Notes under the pieces: generated by a model | Database searches by the model: none | The model's input: only the letters and a program-made list of their open reading frames with translations | What the model was told of the DNA's origin: nothing | Position numbers and translations under genes: made by a program | Part shown: piece by piece, positions 18,573 to 26,748 of the stretch | How positions within the stretch are numbered: position 1 is the first letter of the stretch | Layout of the letters: every line of letters begins with the position of its first letter | Assembly: GCF_000312105.1 (NCBI RefSeq) | Contig: NZ_HE978636.1 | Coordinates: forward strand, 1,013,141 to 1,077,140 | Direction: 5' to 3' | Origin: Aeromicrobium massiliense JC14 | Lineage (GTDB): Bacteria > Actinomycetota > Actinomycetes > Propionibacteriales > Nocardioidaceae | DNA: 64,000 nt

Positions 18573-19534
18573 CAGACGACCTTCCCGTCGCGCAGGGACT
18601 GGGCGAGCTCGAACAGGGCCCCGAGGTCGACGCCCTCGTGGAGCCACGGCAGGTCGTGCACGGGCACGTCGCCGTCGTCGAGCAGCTCGTGCTGCGCGTC
18701 CTGGAGGCGCTGGCGCGCGACGTGCGCGTGGCCCTCCTCCACGAGCGCGGGAGCGTGCGCGCCGTCGACGCCGGACGGCTCCAGCGCGTCGGCCACGGCC
18801 TGCTCGACGCCGTCGGTGGCGAGCAGCTGCTGGGACGCCTCGGACAGCAGCGCCGGACGCACGAGGTTGACGAGCACGTGCCCGACGGGCAGGCCCGCGC
18901 CACGCAGCTCGGCGACCCCGTCGAGGGTCTCCTGCACCGGCATCTCCTCGAGCACCGTCACCAGGTGCACCCGGCTGCTGTCGGAGTGCAGCATGTCCAT
19001 GATCGCGTCGGCCTGCTTGCGCACCGGCCCCACGCGAGCGAGCCCGGCGACCTCGGCGTTGACGTTGAGGAAGCGCGTGATGCGGCCGGTCGGGGGAGCG
19101 TCCATGACGACGGCGTCGTAGACGAAGCGGCCCTTCTCCTTGCGCCGGGCCGCCTCGTAGGCCTTGCCGGTCAGCAGCACGTCGCGCACGCCGGGGGCGA
19201 TCGTGGTGGCGAAGTCGACGACGCCGAAGCGGTCGAGCAGCTTCCCGGCGCGGCCCAGGTGGTAGTACATGTCGAGGTACTCCAGCAGCGCGGCCTCGGG
19301 GTCGATGGCCAGCGCGTGCACCTGCCCGCCGCCCAGGCCGGACGCGATGCGCCGCTCCTCGTACGGCAGCGGGGGGACGTCGAACAGCTGGGCGATGCCC
19401 TGCCGGCCCTCGACCTCGCACAGCAGGACCCGCTGGCCCTCGTCGGCCAGGGCGATCGCGAGCGCGGCGGCCACCGTCGTCTTGCCGGTGCCACCCTTGC
19501 CCGTCACCACGTGCAGCTGCGTCGTCGCGCCCAC
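18572..19534 (-). CDS. ArsA/GET3-type ATPase (first of pair)
   Basis: 320 residues, beginning with TGKGGTGKTTVAAALAIALA, the deviant Walker A motif of the family (two lysines). LLCEVEGRQGIAQLF and VVMDAPPTGRITRFLN follow. It is shorter than its partner and has diverged from it. The ATG at 19534 is close to the divergent DUF4177 gene, so the shared 78-bp interval holds both promoters. Role inferred only from its pairing with the next ATPase and the whiB-like gene. Confidence 0.88.
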   Translation of the reverse strand: MGATTQLHVVTGKGGTGKTTVAAALAIALADEGQRVLLCEVEGRQGIAQLFDVPPLPYEERRIASGLGGGQVHALAIDPEAALLEYLDMYYHLGRAGKLLDRFGVVDFATTIAPGVRDVLLTGKAYEAARRKEKGRFVYDAVVMDAPPTGRITRFLNVNAEVAGLARVGPVRKQADAIMDMLHSDSSRVHLVTVLEEMPVQETLDGVAELRGAGLPVGHVLVNLVRPALLSEASQQLLATDGVEQAVADALEPSGVDGAHAPALVEEGHAHVARQRLQDAQHELLDDGDVPVHDLPWLHEGVDLGALFELAQSLRDGKVV

Positions 19535-19600
19535 GCCGCCACCCTACTGACGCCTGCGTGGGCCGCATGCCGACGCGGGACCGGCTCGCCTGGGGCCCGA

Positions 19601-19612
19601 TACAGTCGGGCC
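19601..19612 (+). promoter_or_regulatory. Leaderless promoter of the DUF4177-RidA operon
   Basis: The -10 hexamer TACAGT (19601-19606) is followed by 6 nt and then the ATG at 19613, with no Shine-Dalgarno sequence. This is the standard actinobacterial leaderless arrangement. Confidence 0.6.
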
Positions 19613-19768
19613 ATGACTCAGTGGGAGTACCTGACCGCACCCGTCCTCGTGCACGCGACCAAGCAGATCCTCGACAACTTCGGCCGCGACGGCTGGGAGC
19701 TGGTGCAGATCGTGCCCGGCATGAACCCCGAGAACCTCGTCGCCTACTTCAAGCGCCCGGTCGCCTGA
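19613..19768 (+). CDS. DUF4177 small protein (51 aa)
   Basis: A very short, well-conserved actinobacterial protein type: MTQWEYLTAPV, then QILDNFGRDGWELVQIVPG, which is the DUF4177 core (W-E-Y ... DGWEL). Function unknown. It reads into ridA through TGATG, a 1-bp overlap. The same small gene precedes the RidA homologue in mycobacteria (recalled). Too short to be found by length alone; the motif and coupling support it. Confidence 0.85.
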   Translation: MTQWEYLTAPVLVHATKQILDNFGRDGWELVQIVPGMNPENLVAYFKRPVA

Positions 19769-20229
19769 TGTCGGCCGTCGAGGAGCGCCTCGCCGCGGCC
19801 GGGCTCGAGGTGCCCGAGGTGGCCAAGCCGGTCGCCGCCTACGTCCCGGCGCTCAGCACCGGCTCGTACGTGCACACGTCCGGCCAGCTGCCGCTGCAGT
19901 CCGGTGAGCTGATCGCCACGGGCAAGGTCGGGGCCGGCGTGGACGTCGAGACGGCCACCGCGTGCGCGCGCCAGTGCGCGCTCAACGCGATCGCCGCCGT
20001 CAAGGCACAGGTCGGCGATCTCGATCGCGTCACCCAGGTCGTCAAGGCCGTCGTGTTCGTCGCGAGCGACCCGTCGTTCACCGGCCAGCCGCAGGTGGCC
20101 AACGGCGCCAGCGAGCTGCTCGGCCTGGCCTTCGCCGACGCCGGCGTCCACGCGCGCAGCGCCGTCGGCGTGGCCGTCCTGCCGCTGGACGCGCCGGTCG
20201 AGGTCGAGATCGTGGTCGAGGTGGCCTAG
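19768..20229 (+). CDS. RidA family protein
   Basis: 153 residues of the RidA/YjgF/UK114 fold, enzymes that hydrolyse reactive enamine/imine intermediates made by PLP enzymes. Visible are the N-terminal VAAYVPALSTGSYVHTSGQL, the trimer-interface region GVDVETATACARQCALNAIAAVKA, and VVFVASDPSFTGQPQVANGAS. The usual arginine-bearing R-x-A-V-G segment appears as ARSAVGVAVLPLDAPVEVE. It belongs to the longer Rv3678c-like subgroup, whose deaminase activity is not established. Operon with the DUF4177 gene, and followed at once by a Nudix gene. Confidence 0.9.
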   Translation: MSAVEERLAAAGLEVPEVAKPVAAYVPALSTGSYVHTSGQLPLQSGELIATGKVGAGVDVETATACARQCALNAIAAVKAQVGDLDRVTQVVKAVVFVASDPSFTGQPQVANGASELLGLAFADAGVHARSAVGVAVLPLDAPVEVEIVVEVA

Positions 20230-21045
20230 GTGGTCCGCGTGCGTGTCCCCGACACGCTGCGCTCGGTCGTCGACCCGACCGACCCGGTCGTGCCCCGCGA
20301 CGCCGCGAGCATCGTGGTGGTGCGCGACGGCGCCGCCGGGCTCGAGGCCTACCTCCTGCGGCGCCAGGCCACGATGTCCTTCGCCGCCGGGCAGTACGTC
20401 TTCCCCGGCGGCCGGCTCGACCCGGCCGACGCCGACCCCGACGTCCCGTGGGCCGGCCCGCCGGCGTCCCGGTTCGCCGAGCAGCTCGGCACGACCGAGG
20501 AGCACGGCCGGGCGCTCGTCGTCGCCGCCGTCCGCGAGACGTTCGAGGAGGCCGGTGTCCTGCTCGCCGGTCCCGACGAGACGTCCGTGGTCGACGACGT
20601 GAGCGGTCCGGAGTGGCTCGCCGCCCGGCGCGCCCTGGAGCAGCACGAGACGAGCCTGTCCGCCTTCCTGCGCGAGCGGGGGTTGGTGCTGCGGGCCGAC
20701 CTGCTCGGTGCCTGGTCGCGCTGGATCACCCCGGCGCACTCGCACCAGCGCTACGACACCCGGTTCTTCGTCGCGCGCATGCCGGCCGGCCAGGAGGTCG
20801 GCGACCTGCCCGGCGAGGCCGACCGCTGCGTGTGGGTGCCGGTGGACACGCTGCTCTCCTCCGAGCAGGCCGACGCGGCCGGGCTCATGCCGCCGCAGCA
20901 CCAGACCCTGCGCCAGCTGGCGCGCCACGACGCCGACGAGCTGCTCGAGGTGGCCCACGGTCGTCCGGTGCTGCTCGCCGAGCCGCGCCTGGTGGCCGAC
21001 GACGACGGCGTCTGGCTCGAGACCGACCTGGGGGAGTACGAGTGA
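20230..21045 (+). CDS. Nudix hydrolase with a long insertion in the Nudix box
   Basis: 271 residues. The Nudix halves are widely separated: FPGGRLDP near residue 60 and VRETFEEAGVLL about 40 residues later, instead of the normal ~15. A similar insertion is known in NUDT19-type CoA diphosphatases, so CoA or acyl-CoA esters are possible substrates. This is inference only. The C-terminal half (WITPAHSHQRYDTRFFVARMP) also fits that group. The GTG directly follows the ridA stop, with GAGGTGG upstream. Ends with a 4-bp overlap into the next gene. Confidence 0.82.
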   Translation: MVRVRVPDTLRSVVDPTDPVVPRDAASIVVVRDGAAGLEAYLLRRQATMSFAAGQYVFPGGRLDPADADPDVPWAGPPASRFAEQLGTTEEHGRALVVAAVRETFEEAGVLLAGPDETSVVDDVSGPEWLAARRALEQHETSLSAFLRERGLVLRADLLGAWSRWITPAHSHQRYDTRFFVARMPAGQEVGDLPGEADRCVWVPVDTLLSSEQADAAGLMPPQHQTLRQLARHDADELLEVAHGRPVLLAEPRLVADDDGVWLETDLGEYE

Positions 21046-21803
21046 CCACCGTCAGCGAGCGCGCCGCGTACGTCCTGGCGCCCAACCCGGGCGTCATGAC
21101 GCTCGACGGCACCAACACCTACGTCCTGCGCGAGCGCGACGGCGCGCGCAGCGTCGTCGTCGACCCCGGGCCGCTCGACGAGCACCACCTGGCCCGCGTG
21201 CTCGAGCTCGCCGGCGACGTGGCGCTCGTGCTGGTGACCCACCACCACGCCGACCACACCGAGGCCGTGCCCCGGTTCGCCGAGCTGACCGGCGCCCCGA
21301 CCCGCGCCGTCTCGCCCGAGCACTGCGTCGGCGCCGAGCCGCTGGCCGACGGCGAGGTGCTCGACGTCGACGGCCTGACCATCCAGGTGCTGCACACCCC
21401 GGGACACACCGCCGACTCGGCGTGCTTCCTGCTGCCGGCCGAGGACGTCCTGCTCAGCGGCGACACCATCCTGGGCCGGGGCACGACGATCGTCGCCCAC
21501 CCCGACGGCCGGCTCGGCCCGTACCTGGACTCGCTGCGCGCGGTCCAGGAGCTCGTGGTCACCGGGCACGTCGAGCGCATCCTGCCCGCCCACGGGCCGG
21601 TGATCGACGACCCGGCCACGGTCGTCGACTTCTACCTGACCCACCGCGAGGAGCGGCTGGAGCAGGTGCGCCAGGCGGTCGCGGCCGGCGCGGTCACCCC
21701 GCAGGACGTCGTCGAGCGGGTGTACGCCGACGTCGACCGCGCCCTGTGGCCGGCGGCCGAGCGCTCGGTCGCCGCCCAGCTGGAGCACCTCCGGCAGTCC
21801 TGA
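21042..21803 (+). CDS. Metallo-beta-lactamase fold hydrolase
   Basis: 253 residues. The metal-binding motif THHHADHTE gives His67, His69, Asp71 and His72, followed by HTPGHTADS and LSGDTILGRG. The C-terminal helical region after VDFYLTHREERLEQV resembles LACTB2-like (RNase Z-superfamily) proteins, so RNA or a thioester could be the substrate. GTG overlaps the Nudix stop by 4 bp. The mycobacterial equivalent next to crp is Rv3677c (recalled). A terminator follows. Confidence 0.88.
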   Translation: MTTVSERAAYVLAPNPGVMTLDGTNTYVLRERDGARSVVVDPGPLDEHHLARVLELAGDVALVLVTHHHADHTEAVPRFAELTGAPTRAVSPEHCVGAEPLADGEVLDVDGLTIQVLHTPGHTADSACFLLPAEDVLLSGDTILGRGTTIVAHPDGRLGPYLDSLRAVQELVVTGHVERILPAHGPVIDDPATVVDFYLTHREERLEQVRQAVAAGAVTPQDVVERVYADVDRALWPAAERSVAAQLEHLRQS

Positions 21804-21814
21804 CCCGTCACGCA

Positions 21815-21848
21815 CGAGGGCCCCGCACCAGCCGGTGCGGGGCCCTCG
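21815..21848. terminator. Terminator between the MBL-fold gene and crp
   Basis: A 15-bp perfect stem CGAGGGCCCCGCACC/complement with a 4-nt loop lies between convergent stops (21803 and 21863). Confidence 0.85.
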
Positions 21849-21862
21849 TCGTGCGGGGGCGA

Positions 21863-22540
21863 TCAGCGAGCGCGACGCTGCAGGCGCTCGAGGTCGAGGA
21901 TCACGACGCTGCGCGGCTCCAGACGCACCCAGCTGCGGGCGGCGAAGTCGGCGAGCGCCTTGTTGACCGTCTCGCGGGAGGCGCCGACCAGCTGGGCGAG
22001 CTCCTCCTGGGTGAGGTCGTGGTGCACGTGGACGCCGTCGTCGGCGCGGCGGCCGAAGCGGCTCGACAGGTCGAGCAGGGCCTTGGCCACGCGGCCGGGG
22101 ACGTCGGAGAAGACCAGGTCGCCGACGACCTCGTTGGTGCGGCGCAGGCGGGCGGCCAGCTGGTGCAGCAGCGCACGGGCGACGTCGGGGTGCTCGGTGA
22201 GGATCGGGAGCAGCGACTCGTGGCCCAGGCTGCGGACCGTGGTGTCGGTGACCGCGGTGGCGGTGGCCGAGCGGGGCCCGGGGTCGAACAGCGACAGCTC
22301 GCCGAACATCTGGCCGGGGCCGAGGATCGCCAGCAGGTTCTCGCGGCCGTCCGGGGACGTGCGGCCGAGCTTCACCTTGCCGGACGTCACCACGAACAGG
22401 TCGCTGCCCTCGTCGCCCTCGTTGAACAGGGCCTCGCCGCGACGGATCGCGGTCTCGGGCATCGAGCTGACGAGGGAGTTCGAGGCGTCCTCGTCGAGGC
22501 CGGCGAACAGCGGGGCCTGACGCAACACGTCGTCGCTCAC
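21863..22540 (-). CDS. crp: Crp/Fnr-family cAMP-responsive regulator
   Basis: 225 residues, close in length and sequence to the mycobacterial Crp and corynebacterial GlxR. The N-terminal cyclic-nucleotide domain has GKVKLGRTSPDGRENLLAIL and the phosphate-binding GELSLFDPGPRSATATA. The dimer helix is followed by the helix-turn-helix LTQEELAQLVGASRETVNKAL. GTG 22540 is preceded by GAAGGAA; the upstream frame is not conserved. Proteins with this recognition helix bind TGTGA-N6-TCACA; candidate sites are at 3643, 31491, 34185 and 43800. Divergent from nth. Confidence 0.95.
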   Translation of the reverse strand: MSDDVLRQAPLFAGLDEDASNSLVSSMPETAIRRGEALFNEGDEGSDLFVVTSGKVKLGRTSPDGRENLLAILGPGQMFGELSLFDPGPRSATATAVTDTTVRSLGHESLLPILTEHPDVARALLHQLAARLRRTNEVVGDLVFSDVPGRVAKALLDLSSRFGRRADDGVHVHHDLTQEELAQLVGASRETVNKALADFAARSWVRLEPRSVVILDLERLQRRAR

Positions 22541-22634
22541 GTACGTTCCTTCTCTCGATCGGGTTCCCGGGAGGCCGGGGACGTGACGATTCTCCCACAT
22601 CCTCGTGCATGCGCCCGCCCCGTAGGCTGGGCGC
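22541..22634. promoter_or_regulatory. crp/nth divergent promoter region
   Basis: 94 bp. On the nth side TAGGCT (22623-22628) lies 6 nt before GTG 22635 with no ribosome site, a leaderless promoter. A weak CRP-like match, CGTGA-CGATTC-TCCCA, could be an autoregulatory site but has two half-site mismatches. Confidence 0.45.
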
Positions 22635-23378
22635 GTGTCCCGCCCCGTCGCCCCGCCACCCGTGCAGCCCGGCGAGCGGCCCACCACCTCGCTCGTGCGT
22701 CGCGCGCGGCAGGTGAACCGGGTGCTGGCCGACACCTACCCCGACGCCCACGCGGAGCTCGACTTCACCGACCCGTACGAGCTGCTCGTCGCCACCGTGC
22801 TGTCGGCGCAGACCACTGACCGGCGGGTCAACCAGGTCACGAAGGTGCTGTTCGCGCGCTACCCGGACGCCACGGCGCTCGCCGCGGCCGACCGCACCGA
22901 GCTGGAGGAGATCATCCGCTCCACCGGCTTCTTCCGGGCCAAGGCCGAGAGCCTGCTGGGGCTCTCGGCGGCCCTCGTCGAGCGGTTCGACGGCCAGGTG
23001 CCCGGACGACTCAAGGACCTCGTCACCCTGCCGGGCGTGGGACGCAAGACGGCCAACGTCGTGCTCGGCAACGCGTTCGGCGTCCCGGGCATCACGGTCG
23101 ACACCCACTTCCAGCGCCTGGTGGTGCGGCTGGGCTGGGTCGAGGCCACGACCGCGAAGGACCCGGTCAAGACCGAGCACGCCGTCGGGTCGCTGTTCGA
23201 GCGCCGCGACTGGACCGACCTGAGCCACCACCTCATCTGGCACGGACGCCGCCGCTGCCACGCCCGCAAGCCGGCGTGCGGCGCGTGCCCCGTGGCCCGC
23301 TGGTGCCCGTCGTTCGGGCTCGGCCCGACCGACCCGGTCGAGGCCGAGAAGCTCGTGACCACGCAGGGCCGCGCATGA
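22635..23378 (+). CDS. nth: Endonuclease III
   Basis: 247 residues; DNA glycosylase/AP lyase of base-excision repair for oxidised pyrimidines. The helix-hairpin-helix [12 protein letters not shown] contains the catalytic Lys138, and Asp156 lies in TVDTHFQR. The [4Fe-4S] cluster signature C-x6-C-x2-C-x5-C is complete at the C-terminus ([17 protein letters not shown]). A ~25-residue N-terminal extension is typical of actinobacteria. ATG of the next gene overlaps the stop by 4 bp. Confidence 0.97.
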   Translation: MSRPVAPPPVQPGERPTTSLVRRARQVNRVLADTYPDAHAELDFTDPYELLVATVLSAQTTDRRVNQVTKVLFARYPDATALAAADRTELEEIIRSTGFFRAKAESLLGLSAALVERFDGQVPGRLKDLVTLPGVGRKTANVVLGNAFGVPGITVDTHFQRLVVRLGWVEATTAKDPVKTEHAVGSLFERRDWTDLSHHLIWHGRRRCHARKPACGACPVARWCPSFGLGPTDPVEAEKLVTTQGRA

Positions 23379-24001
23379 GGGCGGTCCTCGTGGCGCTGCT
23401 CGGCGGCGTCCTGGTGCTGTCGGGCTGCTCGGGCGGCGAGGACGGGCGCGAGTCGCCCACCTTCGCCGCGGAGCGTCCCGCGGCCGACGGCGACGTCGAC
23501 TCGCCCGAGCTCGCCGCCGCGCGCGACGCGGCCGGCATCGAGCCGTGCCCGGACACGACCGACGATCCCGTCGCCGGCGACGGGCTGCCCGACGTCACGC
23601 TGGCCTGCCTGGGGGGCGGTGACGACGTGCGCCTGGCCGGCCTGCGCGGGCGTCCGCACGTGGTGAACCTGTGGGCCAGCTGGTGCGCGCCGTGCCGCGA
23701 GGAGCTGCCGGTGCTGCAGGCCGCGCACACGGCACTGGGCGACCGCGTCGGGTTCCTCGGCGTCGACTACGCCGACCCGGACCCGGCCGCCGCGCTCGAG
23801 CTGGCCGACCGGTCCGGCGTCACCTACCCGCTCGTCGCGGACCCCGACGAGGACGTCCGCAAGGAGCTCGGCGTGATCGGCCTGCCGCAGACCGTGTTCG
23901 TCGACGCCGACGGCACGGTCGTCGCCACCGAGCGCACCGCCTACGACTCCGAGCAGGACCTGCTCGCGGCGATCGACGAGCACCTGGGAGTGAAGCCGTG
24001 A
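23375..24001 (+). CDS. TlpA-like thioredoxin-fold lipoprotein
   Basis: 208 residues. The lipoprotein signal ends in the lipobox LSGC, with Cys18 the lipidated residue. A thioredoxin domain follows with [15 protein letters not shown] (Cys104/Cys107) and the cis-proline segment [13 protein letters not shown]. Anchored on the outer face of the membrane, it probably reduces or exchanges disulfides of exported proteins. It also has an extra cysteine pair (EPCPDTTD and LACLGGG). In mycobacteria the same position after nth is taken by a thioredoxin-like protein. The stop lies inside the first copy of a 31-bp direct repeat. Confidence 0.9.
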   Translation: MRAVLVALLGGVLVLSGCSGGEDGRESPTFAAERPAADGDVDSPELAAARDAAGIEPCPDTTDDPVAGDGLPDVTLACLGGGDDVRLAGLRGRPHVVNLWASWCAPCREELPVLQAAHTALGDRVGFLGVDYADPDPAAALELADRSGVTYPLVADPDEDVRKELGVIGLPQTVFVDADGTVVATERTAYDSEQDLLAAIDEHLGVKP

Positions 24002-24120
24002 GCGAGCGCAGCGAGCGAACCGTGACCATCGGCACGGGCGGTCCTCCGTACCGTGCGATCTTCACGGAGGTCCGCCCGTGAGCGAGCGCAGCGAGCGAAC
24101 CGTGACTGAGCGCAGCGAGC
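23996..24120. repeat. Repeat cassette: 31-bp direct repeats flanking a 17-bp-arm hairpin
   Basis: The sequence beginning CCGTGAGCGAGCGCAGCGAG occurs exactly at 23996-24026 and 24076-24106, with a third partial copy (GAGCGCAGCGAGC) at 24108-24120. Between them lies an inverted repeat with arms at 24033-24049 and 24064-24080 (16 of 17 paired, 14-nt loop). The right arm merges into the second repeat. The repeat contributes the TlpA stop codon and the first codons of the next Nudix gene. The core AGCGAGCGCAGCGAGCG resembles a dispersed actinobacterial repeat. Confidence 0.8.
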
Positions 24121-24746
24121 TGCCGACCTGGCTGAAGCCGATCGTCGACGCGGCGGGTGACGTCTCGGCCGGCACGCTGGCGCCGAGCCTGCCCGCACCG
24201 CCGCCGGACGCGCGGCCGTCCGCGGTGCTCATCCTCCTGGCCGAGCACGACGGCGAGCCGTCGGTGCTGCTGACCGAGCGCGCGGCGACGCTGCGCCAGC
24301 ACGCCGGCCAGATCTCCTTCCCCGGCGGGGCGCAGGACCCCGAGGACGACGGGCCGACCGCCACCGCGCTGCGCGAGGCCCACGAGGAGGTCGGACTGGC
24401 GCCCGACGGCGTGACCGTCCTCGGCCGGCTGCCCACCCTGTGGCTGTCGTACAGCAACTTCGCGGTGACCCCCGTGCTCGCGACGCGCGACCACCTCGAC
24501 GGGCTGCACGTGGTCGACGAGGCCGAGGTCGCGCAGGTGCTGCGCGTCCCGCTCGACCGCCTGCTCGACCCCGAGCACCGGTTCAGCGTCGTGCGCGGCG
24601 GCTGGCGCGGCCCGGCCTTCGACGTCGGCACGTCGGTCCCGCTGTGGGGCTTCACCGCCGGCGTCCTGGCCCGGCTGCTGCGCGTCGCGGGCCTGGAACG
24701 TCCGTGGGACGAGTCCCGCACCCGCCCGCTGCCGGAGCCGCGATGA
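24078..24746 (+). CDS. CoA pyrophosphatase-type Nudix hydrolase
   Basis: Up to 222 residues. The CoA-diphosphatase (NudL/UPF0035) signature LLTERAATLRQHAGQ runs into ISFPGG, followed by a complete Nudix box (GGAQDPEDDG ... REAHEEVGL). It probably cleaves CoA or acyl-CoA to phosphopantetheine and 3',5'-ADP. The start is uncertain: GTG 24078 and GTG 24102 both lie inside the repeat cassette, encoding [14 protein letters not shown] before the conserved LPTWLKPIVDA. The protein N-terminus thus appears to have been overwritten or extended by the repeat. Ends with an ATGA overlap into marP. Confidence 0.88.
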   Translation: MSERSERTVTERSELPTWLKPIVDAAGDVSAGTLAPSLPAPPPDARPSAVLILLAEHDGEPSVLLTERAATLRQHAGQISFPGGAQDPEDDGPTATALREAHEEVGLAPDGVTVLGRLPTLWLSYSNFAVTPVLATRDHLDGLHVVDEAEVAQVLRVPLDRLLDPEHRFSVVRGGWRGPAFDVGTSVPLWGFTAGVLARLLRVAGLERPWDESRTRPLPEPR

Positions 24747-25915
24747 GCGGCCTCGACGTCGTCCTGCTCCTCGTGCTGGTGGCGTACGCCATCTCCGGGT
24801 TCGTGCAGGGCTTCGTGACGAACGCGGTCTCGACCGTGGGGCTGCTGTCCGGTGGTCTGCTGGGCATCGCGGTCGTCCCGGTCCTGCTCGGCGGACGCAG
24901 CCCGAGCGTGGCCACGTCCGTGCTGGCGCTGGTGGTGGTGCTGGTCTGCGCCGTGCTGGGCCAGGCCGCCGGCTCGTACGTCGGCGGCTCCGTGCGCGAC
25001 GCCGTGACGTGGCGGCCGCTGCGGTCGCTGGACTCGATCGGCGGCTCGCTGCTGGCGATGGCCGCGGTGCTCGTCGTCGCCTGGGGCCTGGGGTACGCCG
25101 TGAGCGGCTCGCAGATCCCGGTGCTGTCGAAGGCCGTCCGCGACTCCAGCGTCCTGCGCGCGGTCGACGGGGTCATGCCCGACCGGGCCCAGGAGGTGCT
25201 GCGATCCTTCGACGAGGTCATCGACACCAACCTGTTCCCGCGCTACATCGAGCCGTTCCAGCCCGAGCGCATCGAGGACGTCGAGCCCCCGGACGCCGCC
25301 ACGCTCGAGTCGGCCGGCGTCGTCGCGGCCCGCGAGTCGGTCGTCAAGATCGTCGGCCAGGCGGTGTGCGAGCGCGGCATCGAGGGCTCGGGGTTCGCCT
25401 ACGCGCGCGACCGGGTCATGACGAACGCGCACGTCGTCGCCGGTGTCGAGAACCCCACGGTCGTGGTGGACGAGCGCCGCCTGCGGGCCGACGTGGTGCT
25501 GTTCGACCCGTCGCTCGACGTGGCCGTGCTCGCCGTCGACGGTCTCGGCCTGCGTCCGCTCGCGTTCGACCAGGGCGGCAGGGCCGGTGACGAGGCGGCC
25601 GTTCTCGGCTACCCCGAGAACGGCCCGTTCGACGCCCGGGCAGCGCGCATCCGCAGCAAGCAGGAGCTGCGCAGCCCCGACATCTACGGCGGCGGCCAGG
25701 CGGTGCGTGAGGCGTTCGCGATCCGCAGCCTCGTCCGATCGGGCAACTCCGGCGGCCCGCTGGTGTCCGCCGACGGCGACGTCTACGGGGTGGTGTTCGC
25801 GGCCTCGGTCTCGGACTCCTCGACCGGGTACGTCGTCACCGCCGAGCAGGTCGCCGCCGACGCGACGCTCGGCCTGCGCTCGTCCCAGCCGGTCGGCACG
25901 GGAGGATGCACCTGA
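24743..25915 (+). CDS. marP: MarP-like membrane serine protease
   Basis: 390 residues. Four N-terminal membrane helices form a CvpA-like domain (residues ~1-125), followed by a periplasmic trypsin-like protease. The catalytic triad is visible: His230 (MTNAHVVAG), Asp259 (DPSLDVAVL) and Ser336 (RSGNSGGPL). In M. tuberculosis, MarP (Rv3671c) is needed for acid resistance and cleaves a peptidoglycan hydrolase; the order thioredoxin, CoA-Nudix, marP is the same there (recalled). ATG overlaps the Nudix stop by 4 bp. Confidence 0.92.
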   Translation: MSGLDVVLLLVLVAYAISGFVQGFVTNAVSTVGLLSGGLLGIAVVPVLLGGRSPSVATSVLALVVVLVCAVLGQAAGSYVGGSVRDAVTWRPLRSLDSIGGSLLAMAAVLVVAWGLGYAVSGSQIPVLSKAVRDSSVLRAVDGVMPDRAQEVLRSFDEVIDTNLFPRYIEPFQPERIEDVEPPDAATLESAGVVAARESVVKIVGQAVCERGIEGSGFAYARDRVMTNAHVVAGVENPTVVVDERRLRADVVLFDPSLDVAVLAVDGLGLRPLAFDQGGRAGDEAAVLGYPENGPFDARAARIRSKQELRSPDIYGGGQAVREAFAIRSLVRSGNSGGPLVSADGDVYGVVFAASVSDSSTGYVVTAEQVAADATLGLRSSQPVGTGGCT

Positions 25916-26748
25916 TGAGTCGATTCCTTGGCGCCCTCGCGGGGCTGGTCGCCCTGATCGCGCTGCTCGTGGCCGTGCCCGCCCAGTGGGTGGCCACGCA
26001 CGTCACCGACGCCGACGGCTTCACCGAGCTGGCCGGGCCGCTCGTGACCGAGCCGGAGGTCGAGGACGAGCTCGCGCGGGTCATCTCCGAGCAGGTCACC
26101 GCGCGGCTCGCGCTCTCGGCGACGCTCGGACCGGTCGTCGCGGACGTCCTGTCCCGGGCGGCTGGCTCGGTGGTGGACGACCCGCAGTTCCGCACGGCCT
26201 GGGAGGACACGCTGCGCCGCTCGCACGAGGCGACGCTCGGGGACCCGGACGCGGCCGCCCCGGACCAGGGCCAGTCGCTGCGCCTCGCGGTCGACCTGGG
26301 CCCGCTCGCGCGCTACGTCGTCGACCGGGCGTCCGGGCAGCTGCCCGTCACCGTGCCGGCGCCCGAGACGGTCGTCGTCCCGATCACCAGCGAGCAGGTG
26401 GGCGAGCAGATCGACCTGGTGCGCGCGGCGCCCGACTATGCGCGGGTGGCCTGGGTCGTGCTGGCCGCCGCCGTGGTCGTGCGCCTGGCGCTCGCGCGGC
26501 GCCGGGGCGCGGCCCTGGCCCGGCTCGGCGTGGGCGCGCTCGCGGTTGCGGGGGTGCTGTGGCTCGCCGTGCGCGGGGCCGGTCGCCTGCTGCGGGAGCG
26601 TGGCGACGCGGCCGAGCCGCTGGCTCGGGCGGTGCAGGACGCGCTGGTGACCCGGGCGACGGCGTCTTTCAACGACTGGCTGCTGGTGGTCGCCGGGGCC
26701 GGCCTGGCCGCCGTGGTCGTCGGCGTCGTGCTGCGCCGCCGGGTCTGA
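25915..26748 (+). CDS. Membrane protein with a large extracytoplasmic domain (277 aa)
   Basis: ATG 25915 overlaps the marP stop by 1 bp; GGAGG lies 9 nt upstream and decides this start over an ATG three codons earlier. There is an N-terminal helix (~5-28), then ~150 residues outside (ADGFTELAGPLVTEPEVEDELARVISEQV, helical), and three C-terminal helices (~182-198, ~205-222, ~257-275). The pattern is common in actinobacterial envelope proteins of unknown function. It could be part of the MarP-linked envelope stress module. Confidence 0.8.
   Translation: MSRFLGALAGLVALIALLVAVPAQWVATHVTDADGFTELAGPLVTEPEVEDELARVISEQVTARLALSATLGPVVADVLSRAAGSVVDDPQFRTAWEDTLRRSHEATLGDPDAAAPDQGQSLRLAVDLGPLARYVVDRASGQLPVTVPAPETVVVPITSEQVGEQIDLVRAAPDYARVAWVVLAAAVVVRLALARRRGAALARLGVGALAVAGVLWLAVRGAGRLLRERGDAAEPLARAVQDALVTRATASFNDWLLVVAGAGLAAVVVGVVLRRRV

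Noticed and set aside
20230..21045. Frameshifted Nudix gene
   Set aside because: The interval between box halves is in frame, well composed and matches a known insertion-bearing subgroup, so it is not damage.
22575..22595. Crp autoregulatory site near the crp start
   Set aside because: CGTGA-N6-TCCCA has two half-site mismatches including a core base; kept only as a remark.
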